Of a stretch of DNA of 64,000 nucleotides, positions 11,605 to 21,583 are shown piece after piece. The translations under genes and the position numbers were made by a program. The notes under the pieces were generated by a model. It was not told where the DNA came from, ran no database searches, and was given only the letters and a program-made list of their open reading frames with translations. Every line of letters starts with the position of its first letter. Positions within the stretch are counted from its first letter, which is position 1. Source of the DNA: Kappaphycus alvarezii (lineage: Eukaryota > Rhodophyta > Florideophyceae > Gigartinales > Solieriaceae); contig NADL03000005.1 of assembly GCA_002205965.3 (NCBI GenBank), positions 248,001 through 312,000 on the forward strand, in the 5' to 3' direction.

Positions 11605-11899
11605 TTCTATGAGCATTCGCTTTAGTGCCGTCACCTGACTCATTTTGAACGTTAATAGCTGCAGTGAGAGCCTGCGGGGATTCTCAGACCCGATTCGGTC
11701 TTCCTCATTCCCAAATAGACCTGAGCCAAGCTTCTGGCTGCTCAGTGTCTTCAGATGGGTTCGACCTTGTTCCCTTGCGACTCATTTTGATGTACGATCC
11801 TCACTTACAAAATACCAAAATCAAGTCTCAATTTCTTTCTCTTCATGAATTCATGAAGCGGTGTTTTACCAGACGCGTGCACTTTTCGGAACCATTTAT

Positions 11900-12600
11900 G
11901 CAGGCCGACGTGGAACTACAAGATGCAAACGCCTGCTTCCAGATTCCGCGCAACTGCTTCCGGATATGTAAGTTAGGTAGCGGCCCGACACCTGTCCCAA
12001 GCTCCCAAAAGCGGCCATGCAGGTCGCTCAGACATCAAGGGGCTTAAGAAGAACAGCGACATAGACTGTTATGACGCAACCGTCATTCATGCCTTGACCC
12101 TTGCCCGCTGTCCAATGCGGCCTGCTTGATGGCTGGCCTGAAGGTAGCATTTTAGTATGCGTAGTTCCCTCCCATTACTGTGTCGGTATACCCTTTTTGA
12201 GTCGATTGTGGTTGTCTGGAAAACCATGGATAGATCGGATATATCTTCCAAGATTAAAACACCCAAACCTTTTTCCCCTTGCTCGCTTCCCGTCCTTGCA
12301 CGATATTCATTCTAGCCCCTTTATTATGCCCGCCCTGGCAAGGATACTTGTTTTGCCGAACTAATTCGAGCGAAGGGTCCTAGATATCGCTTCAATGCCC
12401 ATCCACTCGTCACATTGCGGGCTGGTACCAAGCTACTCGGACTTCGCCAACCGGGTTGCGACTGGCATTGCCGCACATGCAGCTGTTACGATTGGTTAGT
12501 TGCAGCAAACACTGTTTGAACGCCTCGCGGCGAGACTCGTCCAGATTAACGCTATTTGTTTGTTGGGCACGGTTTGAGCGGAACTGAATACCACAGCAAG
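11900..12600 (+). mobile_element. 3' fragment of a LINE with restriction-like endonuclease
   Basis: DNA from about 11960 aligns by eye with 20980-21380. Shared blocks include the CCATGCAG / GACATCAAGG stretch, the ACCGTCATTCATGCCTTGACC block (12079 on; equivalent 21080) and a near-identical GACTTCGCCAACCGGG run (12431; 21270). The last is followed by the same GCAGCAAAC and GACTCGTCCAGA end. The copy has lost its reading frame and a ~100-bp middle section differs. It is a truncated, decayed relative of the LINE at 20-21.4 kb. Confidence 0.75.
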
Positions 12601-12779
12601 TTGGTATCAGAGTACATCTCACCTCAGGATAAATCGAATATCTCTTCCAACAGTAAAAACACCCAAACTTCCCCCTCAGGATAAATCAGTCGCCACGCGC
12701 ATTAGCTCTCTTCCTGTAATCTCTAGCTCAACCCCATCTACCATTGATCCTTCATAATAAAAACGTCATTTTTACCCTA

Positions 12780-12900
12780 CATAGCCCCCGTTGCCAAGGG
12801 CCTTGGTGCGTTGAACATTTATTTATCCCCTGACTAAAAGCCGCCTGACGGGCTTCTTGGTGAGTTGAACATTTGTTGAATACCTGAACAAGGGGCCTTC
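12780..12900. repeat. Short dispersed repeat, two units
   Basis: Two units resemble TTGGTGxGTTGAACATTT (12807-12830 and 12858-12885), the second ending AACAAGGGGCC. The reverse complement resembles the CCCCTTGTTGGGG ... AATAAACGTTCAACCCACC block found twice at 50.75 and 51.26 kb. This suggests a common dispersed repeat. Confidence 0.4.
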
Positions 12901-13075
12901 AGTGGACATGACCTTGAAGGACCATCGGCGTGGGCCGGGGCGTAGCTGGGGGAATGCAATTATGGGGTTAAGGAAGGGGGTTAAAGTTGGACTGAAGGCT
13001 CCGGCGGCGCCCTAGCTACTGAATAGCAGGATGCTTAGTGTCAAGGCGAAGCGTTGCCAGTAATGTACGGCACTG

Positions 13076-13276
13076 TACAAAGGGCACTGTACAAAGGGCA
13101 CTGGCGACAGGGGGCACTGGCGACAGGGGGCACTGGCGACAGGGGCACTGGCGACAGGGGGAACTGGCGACCAAGGGGCACTGGCGACCATGGGGCACTG
13201 GCGACCATGGGGCACTGGCGACCAAGGGGCACTGGCGACCAAGAGGCACTGGCGACAAGGTGGCATTGGAGACAGA
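13076..13276. repeat. Minisatellite, ~16-18 bp units
   Basis: About ten imperfect units of GGGCACTGGCGACCAAG type. They are preceded by two shorter GGGCACTGTACAAA units, as if the array grew from the CTGTAC-type sequence at its left edge. The array ends about 80 bp before the Tc1 transposon. Spurious repetitive ORFs occur on both strands and should not be annotated. Confidence 0.9.
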
Positions 13277-13352
13277 GGGGCCGTATAATTGCCTGCTAGT
13301 GCCACTATATGAACTACGGTATAATCCAGGGCACTATCATTGCCATGCACTA

Positions 13353-14849
13353 TACAGTGCGCTTCATAGTATAGAATCACTTGGAACTCGGCAACCAGAG
13401 GCCTGAGGATAAAAAGCTGGGTATCGCCGGAAAGTTATTTTCATAATGAGTGTAAAAAAGCAAATCGTATTGGTTTCAATAAAATATTTATAAAAATTGT
13501 ATAAAAACCTGTTTCAATCAAATTATAAGTATAGAATCAACTCAGTCATAAGTATGCGAACGAATGTTTATGACTCTAATAAGGACTTTTTGCCCACCGG
13601 AGTTTAATACAGCAATATATCGCCTTACTATTGATTTTACGAGTTTTTGAAGCGTTTCCTCGGAAATGCTGGACCAACAATTGACGATGGTCTCCTTCAA
13701 GTCCGCCACGGACTGAAACTGTCTTGCATTCGATATACAGCCCTCGCGAAGATTTCCCATAGATTCTCAATGGGATTTAGGTCTGGTGCGCGCGAGGGCC
13801 AGTCCAAAACATCAATTTCGTTGACTCATATCCACAGTTTAGTGGCCCTAGAAACATGAATAGGGCAGTTATCCTGTTGAAATTTCCATGTTTCCCCATG
13901 TGTAATGGCCGCCCACGGGAGCAGGTTGTCCTTTAAGGTTCGAATACACTTCTGCGAGTCTTGTTGACCTTCTAAAAAGACAAGCTCGCACGATCCATAA
14001 AAAGAAAAGCACCCCCACTCCATGACACTCCCAACCCCACCTGACGCTTAGAAAAGATGCTTTTTTCTCTGTCCGAATGATGCCAGTAAGAAGCTCAGCC
14101 ATCTGGTCCATGGAGGTTGAACTTTCTTTTCATCACTAAACACCACCTTCATCCATTTTGACATCTCCCACTCCGCCTTTTCAGTTTCCCATGCTACACG
14201 AGCGGCCTTGTGATATGGAGTGAGAAAAAACCCTTGTTCGGCTTTGTGTAGACCAATTTTTCGAAATGTAACATACGGAGGATCGTAGATTTTGGTAGCG
14301 ACTGACGGCGTGACCGGTCGCTGTCGCCTCCCGAATCAAACGACGTTTAGAGCTCGCTGTGTATCTGAGGTGTCTGCAGGCTCTTTTTCGTGTCCCATAA
14401 CCTTCAGGATCCTTTCAAAAGGAACTGATTACCTTCTGCGACCTTTTCATCTTCTAGCAATTGCTCGGTGCGTGTACTTCTCCTTTAGAAGGGCGATAAT
14501 TGCGCCCCTCTCTTGCTCGGACAGGGAAGTGCCTCGAGGCATTTTGGTGCCGTCCATGAAGCTCGATCTTGAGTCTCATGGGCGGCAGTAGTCTTATGGG
14601 AATGGCACATCTTGGTTGCGCCAAAATCGCCATACTGTGCTGTGTGCGGCATGCCGGGGTTCTGATTCTATACTTATGATTTGATTGAAACAGTTTTTTA
14701 TACATATTTTTTAATTATTTGATTTAGATCAATACGGTTTGCTTTTTTACACTCGTTATGAATTACCTTTCCGGGGATACCCAGTTTTTTATCCTCAGGC
14801 CTCTGGTTGCCGAGGTCCGAGTGATTCTATACTGATGAAGCGCACTGTA
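13353..14849 (-). mobile_element. Tc1/mariner transposon with long TIRs
   Basis: The element proper is 13355-14847, flanked on both sides by TA, the Tc1/mariner target duplication. The ends begin CAGTGCGCTTCAT. The inverted repeats run inward about 180 bp (left 13355-13540, right 14665-14847) with some mismatches and small gaps; both contain CCTGAGGATAAAAA and GTTTCAATCAAAT blocks. A minus-strand transposase fills the interior. TIRs this long are at the upper end for Tc1-like elements, which often have 20-30 bp but in some lineages ~200 bp. Confidence 0.9.
13542..14542 (-). pseudogene. Tc1-like DD34E transposase, frameshifted
   Basis: A start at 14542 gives MPRGTSLSEQERGAII, the beginning of the N-terminal helix-turn-helix. 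Further on VVFSDEKK holds the first catalytic Asp, WGCFSFYG and FQQDNCPIHVS hold the second, and DLNPIENLWE (about 13770) holds the catalytic Glu, as expected for a DD34E Tc1 transposase. The C-terminus (FQSVADLKETIVNCW, LQKLVKSIVRR) is also family-typical. Several single-base frame breaks and a stop after AIARR inactivate it. Family assignment is firm. Confidence 0.9.
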
Positions 14850-15917
14850 ATTGTGTTCAAAATGTATTACCACTACCTATAATTTTTTCTAAAAGTAGTG
14901 CTGGCCATCACTAACATTAGCCGCATCCCCAGTAGATACTGAACGCATTAAACTTCTTTCTGGATATAACCGACCACATCTTCCATGCATTAAAATAACC
15001 CAAAAATTTCCCCTAACCGTAGTCAATCAACAGTAACTGTACTGTACCCGTTTTACTGATGCCATAAAGTTACTCTCTCTGTACTGTACTGTGAATTGCA
15101 CTGTACCGCACCGTACAGTAAAATACTAGAAACTTTACTTCTATCGTGTCCACTGCAGGTCTGACTGCATACGGCTAAGAACTAACCGGATGTTCGACGC
15201 TGTGTCGCTAGGTCGCCAACATTGCGACGCAGCGACGGGACGTGGGCAGTACGCAGGTTGATTCAGTTTCCTTTTTCGTCCCTATCAAATTTAGTTTCTG
15301 TGCTATTCCATAATTTTGCTGTACATTTTTTAATATTTTCTTCTGTATTTAAAACACAACATGCCACTACAGAAAGATAAAAATACCTGATATTCGATTA
15401 TTTATGAGTCCTTCCAATATTTCACTGAATATCTTCTTGTAGCAATGTGCCACTAAAAGGATACACCCGATTTTGGCCTCAAAGTCAAAAACTGCTTTTT
15501 CAATTTCAATCTTTTCCAGGCACAAAAGGCACCCCATCCTTCGTACTACTTGATGCTGCTAAAAGTTCAAACCCTTTTTTTACAACAATTTTTCCGCTTT
15601 CCAAATGTTGTTCGCCGTATATGTGCTCGTTTACAAAAACTCGTCACTTTTTATTACTATACTCACTTCCAGTATTCCTCTTGCAGCACTGTGCTCAACT
15701 GAAACTGCGCCACTAAATAACATTTCTGTGTTCACGTTTCTTACAGTACTATAACTCTACTGTAAACTCTTCCCTTCCCTCCCACCGCTGAAACCATTTC
15801 ACGTACACTTTTTCCTTTCCTTTCAGCCTTTCTTCATGCTACACTCAGTGCTACTATTCCGTTTAAGACCCAGCCGGACGTTTACGTCCTCAATGTCCGG
15901 TGCGCTGCCAGGACCGA
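14850..15917. other. Intergenic, with CTGTAC-rich clusters
   Basis: AT-rich sequence without a recognisable gene. Clusters of ACTGTACTGTA-type words occur at 15037-15047, 15080-15092 and 15099-15120. Three imperfect units of GCAxxGTGCxACTxAA (15440, 15690) may be an old repeat. Confidence 0.4.
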
Positions 15918-16427
15918 ATGAACATCGCTATGGACAGGTACTTCACACCACTGCAGCGCTGGTACATGCCTCGATTGATTCCTCGGAAGTCTGGTACCTA
16001 CGACCTACGATACGGGAGATACATTCGTCCAGGGTTGGGAAGTCTATGGTCCGGATGCACCCAAGGAGTAGAACGCGAAAGGGCGGAAATAGAAGCCAGG
16101 ATCACGGTCTGGCTGGACGGAGGGCGGGTTAGGCCACGTGTTACCTTACTACCAATTCCCTCCGTGGACGCACAAAACGCAGTCAATCGATTCTCGAGAC
16201 AGTGCATGATAAACTGGCTGCCGACCAAAATACCTTCTGCCACTGTACTTCACGTCACACCATTACGTTACTATCCCATCATGTCACCTTCCACTTCCAA
16301 ACCTCTCCATCAACATCTTATCTTTGTTGTCCCTTCCCTTGCATGCCCACTGCTGCTCCCGCAGCGGCAGGCCCCAGTGGCCTGCCCACCCTGTAAACTC
16401 GCAGAAATCTATGCGCGACGCAACTGA
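15918..16427 (+). CDS. Unrecognised ORF, possible LINE leader
   Basis: From ATG at 15918 the frame is open for about 170 codons. The first ~100 residues have balanced composition (PLQRWYMPRLIPRKSGTYD, ERERAEIEARITVWLDGGR), unlike the Pro-rich sequence after them, so it may be real coding sequence. I recognise no domain. It could be a host fragment or the 5' part of the LINE that follows. A second frame (15836-16132) overlaps it. Confidence 0.3.
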   Translation: MNIAMDRYFTPLQRWYMPRLIPRKSGTYDLRYGRYIRPGLGSLWSGCTQGVERERAEIEARITVWLDGGRVRPRVTLLPIPSVDAQNAVNRFSRQCMINWLPTKIPSATVLHVTPLRYYPIMSPSTSKPLHQHLIFVVPSLACPLLLPQRQAPVACPPCKLAEIYARRN

Positions 16428-17420
16428 TGCCTCCTTGGACCTCGTCGCGTACATGATCCGCATTCTTGCTCCTATTACTGACCTGGCCGCAACGATGCTC
16501 CTTCCGTGCTCTTCGAGCTTCATAAGGAAGACCCAGCCCTGGCCACCGCTTTTGTGCAGCTTTTGTGCAGCGCGCGCAAAGAACGTCGTCCGCTTTCTCT
16601 CTCTGGTTGCCTCCGACAATGGCGGCACCGACCCGCCCCGCCGCCCCAACCGTCCCACACCCCTACCTCAACGCCGCCCGCCAACACTCCTCGCCGCCAA
16701 ACCGCCTTCCCATCCTTGGTCGCCCTACCACCCTCCCGCAACCAAATGTCGCCCCACTTCACCCAAACCTCCAACGGAGCATCAATCGCATTGGCTCCCG
16801 TCTCGTTAACCATGGTCCCAAACAGTTCGTCCAAGTGACGACCCCTCGAGACAAGCGTCCCCTTCGCAATGCCCTCTCCCTCCGGGAAGCTCTCACTGCC
16901 GGAGGATTCCCGGGCCCCGTTACCGTCGTCCCCACCGCTGACTCCACACTGCTTTCGTATGCCTGCCAGCGACACCCTCCGCCCCACACAGCAACCGCCT
17001 ACGATGCCTTCCGCAAACACTGCCGTCGTCTCTACTCTCTATCACCGTCTCCCCTCCCTCCCCGGTCGTTGACCATTGCAAAACGGTCGACGACGCCTGC
17101 TCTCTCCTCCCGACCCTCAACACAGAGCTTTCCCGCCTCATGCACCTCTCCTGTGCTTGGCGGCCTAAGCAGTACTTCATCGACGTACTGCGCACCTCCA
17201 TCTCGGACATCCTCTCCCGCTTCCCTGGGGCTCGCCCCCTGACCCCCTTCCCCTTCCCGACCAATCAATTCTGACCCTGCCCCATTTCTTCCGCCCCCCC
17301 CCCCCTCAACGCCGGCTGCATCTCCCTCAAGCGCCTGCGTCCCGCCCCGCTCTCCTAAGCATGGGCCGCCGATCCCTCCCCTCTAATTAATGGAGTTATA
17401 CGCCCAGGAACCCCGCAACG

Positions 17421-18540
17421 ATGCCCTACTCCCGCTCATGTCTTTCACTTCCTGTCCCTACCCTCCCTTACCCCCAAACTCCCTCCGAGCACCTTTCCAT
17501 TCCCTTGTCGCCGACATCTGCCGGCGATACGTTGAATCCGATCCACCAACGAAGGATGGACAGTCTCAACCAAATGCTTGCGCTAGGGAAACTCGCCCTC
17601 CGCAACCGCCACCGGCCGAGCTTTGTCGCCTCGCTCAAGCGCCGCATCTCTCTCGCCCGATCTGGACAATGGAACCGCCTCCTCGATGAGGCAACGGATG
17701 CATTCGGCGCACTAGCTGCCCGCAAGGTCCCCCCCCGCCCACCTCGTCGGAACGATGCAAGCGCTGTTTCCTCCAAGGTTCCCCGAAGAAAGCAGCCCAA
17801 GCTCTCACATCTCATGCCCTCCTGCGAGGTGGCGCGGAACCCTCACATTCAGCACTAAACTGGTTCACAGATTTTATGCCTGCCTCCTCGACGAAAACGC
17901 CTTACCCGAGCTGAGGACTACATCGCCAGCGCCATCCTCATTGGTCTCCCCAAGGATGCAGCCTGCCGAAGCCTCCGGCCAATCGCAATCGGCCTCGCAA
18001 TTCGCCGTCCAGCAGGACGCCTCATTATGAAACGCATCCGCAATGACACAGCCCTCGCCTCCTACTTAAAACCTCTACAGCTTGTCGTCGGTGTCCCAGG
18101 AGCAACTGAGGCAATTGCCCATGCCACGCGAGCTACCATACAGCGGCTCAGCTCTGCACAGACCCAGCATGTCCTCATACAAGTAGACGCCCAGAATGCC
18201 TTTAATTCGAATGAGCGTGCCAAGATTCTTGACCAAGCAGTTGCCCGCATCCCTCAAGCCGCACGATGGATCCACTACTTGTACGGCGAGCCCTCCAGGC
18301 TCTTTTTTGGTCGACTTCTCCTGTGGAGCAGGACTGGCACCCAACAGGGAGATCCACCAGGAATGCTACTCTTCGCTCTTTCCCTCCATCCCTTAGTGGA
18401 AGCTACTGCAAACCATTTCCCCTCTCTCCCTCTTCACACGTGGTATGCAGATGACGGAAACATCGTTGCGCCGGCCTCCGTGCTAAGAAAATCCTGCTCT
18501 ACCTCCAGCAGCACGGCCCACAACACGGATTTCACGTAAA
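17421..18540 (+). pseudogene. Reverse transcriptase domain of LINE copy 1
   Basis: Visible motifs in order: GLPKDAACRSLRPIAIG, then IRR (the fingers motif RPIAxG..LRR), VDAQNAFNS with the motif-A Asp, TGTQQGDPPGMLLFALSLHP (motif B), and WYADDGNIV (YADD catalytic motif, about 18440). Reading frame changes occur near 17850 and 18030. The same three motifs recur in the copies at 33.8 and 63.5 kb, defining one lineage. Confidence 0.9.
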
Positions 18541-19099
18541 CTTCAACCCTAAGAAGACATCAGTATGGGGGCCCTCTCTTCACCCCAACGCCTCCCTCCT
18601 TGGCTTTCCATGTGACGTCATCACCTCGGATGCCACTACAGTCCTGGGAAGCCCGTGGCACCACATCTGCCTCCATCACCATCGCACGCCGAGCACTTTG
18701 AACGCCGAAGCCTAGGACTCACCCCATCACAGGATGTTAACATCATCGCCTTCACCAACTCCTTCCTTTCAAGCGTCAACCTCGTCAATCGACTGCTAGC
18801 AACTCCGTATGCTCCGCAGCAAGTCTCCTCGCTCCCGCTTACGACAGGCTCTCCGCAGACCTGGACTTACCCTTGGAACTCCAATTAGAGGCACTGCTTG
18901 AGGCCATCCCCCGATTGGACACAACGACCTCTCGATCCTTGCAACACGCTATTACTGAGCATCTGCACCAATTCCACCTGGTGAAGTTGCGCCACTCTTT
19001 CCCCGCACACCACGACAACCATCACTGCTCGCGCGTTTTCTCGGTGCAGTCCTCCACCGCATCAGCCCCTCTTTCCACCCTGCCCCTCCCATCAATGGC

Positions 19100-19836
19100 T
19101 TGTACACCTGGCGAGATCTGGCGTACGATAGTCTCTGCACGCCTCGGCGCTCCGGTCTTCCGCGGCTCGGATCCCTGTCCCAAATGCCTCTCCGGCCATT
19201 CCGATGTTCGCCTATCCTTGACGAGCTCGGACATCACGCGGCTATATGCAAAGATGGTATCTGGGCGGTACGCCGGCACAAGCGCCTGCGCGACCTTTTA
19301 TACCACGAAATCTCGCCCCCCGCCATTTCCCTTTCCGTCAAACGGGAGCGTGTTCTCGCAGCCGATTTGCACAAGAGCCGCAATGAGCGGCGAGCACTCG
19401 ACTTAGTCTCTGACGATTCCCTGTTCGCCCCATCTCCCATGGCCTTGGATGTTACCATTGTCAGCCCCCACTCTGCCCCATACCGCAACTTAGCTGACAA
19501 TGGTGCGTCTACTCTTGACCGTGCCGAGAAGAAGAAAGTAGCATACTATTCTGTGGCTTGCAACCAAGAAGGCTTAGAACTCATCCCTAGCATACTATTC
19601 TGTGGCTTGCAACCAAGAAGGCTTAGAACTCATCCCCCTCGCCATTGACATCCATGGATAGATTGGAAAATGTCGTCTCAAGGCTCTCCAAGACCTTGGC
19701 AACTTCATGGCTGATGAAAGGCGTGGAAAACACTGTCATTCTGAGTTTCATTCCCTGCGTACACGTGTCTCAGATCTCGTCCTCCGCTACACTGCTGTTA
19801 TGACGAATCATCGCAAAATACGTATCACTAGCTAGC
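19100..19836 (+). pseudogene. Zinc finger and PD-(D/E)xK-type endonuclease of LINE copy 1
   Basis: CPKC (about 19175) with DELGHHAAICKDG and a following RRHKRLRD make a CCHC-like finger plus basic stretch. The nuclease core reads ALDVTIVSPHS (19440-19475), the D-x-T strand of restriction-like endonucleases, followed by a Lys-rich EKKKVAYYS with the expected catalytic Lys. A 49-nt tandem duplication (19539-19636) then breaks the frame; without it the frame would continue to a stop near 19836. The domain assignment follows from the R2-like LINE architecture. Confidence 0.7.
19539..19636. repeat. 49-nt tandem duplication
   Basis: Two identical 49-nt units, 19539-19587 and 19588-19636, inside the LINE endonuclease. 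49 is not a multiple of three, so the duplication shifts the frame. Identity of the units implies a recent event or an assembly artefact. Confidence 0.95.
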
Positions 19837-19989
19837 GACAGCTCTCAGTACTATTGCCTAAGGCAGGCGTTCTGTACTCCCTCAGTTGTTGTAATTGCAC
19901 GATGGTACATAGTGCGCACCCACGAAGCCCTTCGAACGGCGCTAAAGGTCCTCTCGTCCGCAGACGTGTCCAGTTTGGGTTTACACCTT

Positions 19990-21380
19990 CGCATGGATAA
20001 GAGTGCCGTCTGGTGGCCAACCGCCCCCCTCACCACCTGTTCAGCAGTCCCTCCCACGTGAGCTTCGCCAGAACTATGACGCCGGGACAACAGTGCTCCG
20101 CGCACCCATCGGGTTGGACTTATTCATGGAGCGCGAGTTCTCAAGCACGTCGCTTCATTACAGCCTCTCCTCAAATCCCTGTCAACCCTGGAGGACACTC
20201 ATGTGGCTCCCCGCCTACTGCGGACCTGCTTTGGTGTATGTCGGATCAACTACCTCTTACGTGTAGTTCCCCCTCATTCCACCCTTAAGGGAGCAACTGA
20301 ATTCGACAGAATTGTTGAAGACACGCTGCGGGGGTTGATGGGCGGGGTTCTGAATGCCGACACTTTTCGCGAATTACAACTTCCTATTGCGCCCTTTGGG
20401 CCCCGCAAGCCAACATTGGCATCGGGCTCCGCTCCGCTAAGCTCACTGCGGCGGCTGCCTTTCTTTCCTCCGTATCCCACGCGCGCCCTGTGCTCTACCC
20501 TTCTCCTGTGCTACCGAACACTGCTCTCCAATCTTACACATCCGCAGTTCGGGCACATGATGAGTGGAAGACACAAGTGGCACCCGAGAAGGTTGTCCAG
20601 TTCACGGCAATCGACTCAAGGCAGAGGTTTGGGCAAGGGCAACTCGCTCGCCCAGTGTGAGGAAAAGGCCTTTGACGCCATGCCAAAGGGGGATGAGAGG
20701 ACCATGGCATTCCGAGCTCGTTATCAGTGGATGGATGCAAGGACTGGCTTTCATGCCAACCGGCTCCAGGCCTGGGCACCTACACCTCGGACCGCAATTA
20801 CAAGACGTGGTTGCAGTTCTATTGCCGGGTACCAATGTTTCCTCCAGCTTCAAAACGCCAAGGGGGATGTGCGGCACTCATGGATCAGTACGGTGACCAC
20901 GCGCTGTGCTGCGGCTATGGATCCACCTGTGGATGGCGGCACGACTCGCAAACACGGTTGTTTGTCGCAAACCTCTCCAAAGCCGCCCGACACCCTGTCC
21001 TCGAGCTCCCACAACCCGGCCATGCAGTTCGCCTGGACATCAAGGCGCTTGGAGAGAACGGGGGCACAGACTTTTATGACGTAACCATCATCCATCCCTT
21101 GACCCCCGCCCGCTTCCCCTCCCTGGCGCGATGCCCACTCAAGCCCCTTAACCATGCTCGCCTTGGCAAGGACACTCGCTTTGCCGAGTTGATACGTTCC
21201 AAGGGTCCTAGGCATCGCTTCATTGCCCTTCCACTCTCCACGTTGGAGGTCTGGCACCCCACCGCTCGCGACTTCGCCAACCGGGTTGCGACTGGCATTG
21301 CCGGACGAGCAACCGTTCCGATTGCTGATGCGCAGCAAACATTGCTCGCTCGTCACACAGGCAAGACTCGTCCAGAGTAA
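19990..21380 (+). mobile_element. 3' half of a second LINE copy (thumb, zinc finger, endonuclease)
   Basis: The plus strand has RLLRTCFGVCRINYLLRVVP (20210-20270), the thumb lead of this LINE lineage, then FDRIVEDTLRGLMGG. From 20727 one frame is open to the stop at 21380. It holds GDHALCCGYGSTCGWRHD (a CCHC-type finger with RHD) and, 40 residues on, VRLDIKALGENGG ... FYDVTIIHPL, the D-x(n)-DVT nuclease core. Its tail is shared with the fragment at 12.4-12.6 kb. RT palm and 5' end are absent, so this is a 5'-truncated copy, normal for LINE insertions. Confidence 0.8.
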
Positions 21381-21383
21381 CGC

Positions 21384-21583
21384 CAGTCGTTGATGAATCT
21401 TTACTCTTTACTCATTTTGAGTGTACACTTCGTTATAAGGATGTTTGGCCACACTTAAGCCCACAACTTGAAATTGTGTACTGTATATTCCAGAGAACCT
21501 CTGTTCTGAAGGTATGTACAGTAAGTGGTTACCCTACTTACAGTAGTCCTCGTCTGCGATTGCTATTATCAGAAAAATTAAGT
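21384..21583. promoter_or_regulatory. Upstream region of the GON4L-like gene with CTGTAC words
   Basis: TGTACTGTA at 21477-21485, TGTACAGTA at 21516-21524 and TTACAGTAG at 21538-21546 precede the ATG at 21584. The same words occur near DIM1, AATF and bL17. No TATA box is evident. A regulatory role is inference. Confidence 0.3.

Larger units (their letters stand above)
16600..19836 (+). mobile_element. Non-LTR retrotransposon, RT plus restriction-like endonuclease (LINE copy 1)
   Basis: A plus-strand polyprotein region broken by frameshifts. It starts with a Pro/Ala/Ser-rich N-terminus (ATG 16619) and passes through a helical lead-in (KLALRNRHRPSFVASLKRR, 17590), RT (17900-18540), thumb (18700-19000), a zinc-finger/basic linker and an endonuclease (19150-19836). 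No LTRs flank it. The RT-then-nuclease order is that of the R2/NeSL/CRE-type superfamily of LINEs, not of APE-bearing LINEs, which have an N-terminal nuclease. Confidence 0.85.

Noticed and set aside
13012-13406. Long repetitive ORFs on both strands (CRQCP... and GDRGHW... repeats)
   Set aside because: Read from a minisatellite whose unit keeps several frames open; no start context or domain.
16160-16200. VDAQNAV in the 15.9-kb ORF resembling the LINE RT motif A
   Set aside because: No other RT motif surrounds it and the real RT lies 2 kb downstream; probably coincidence.
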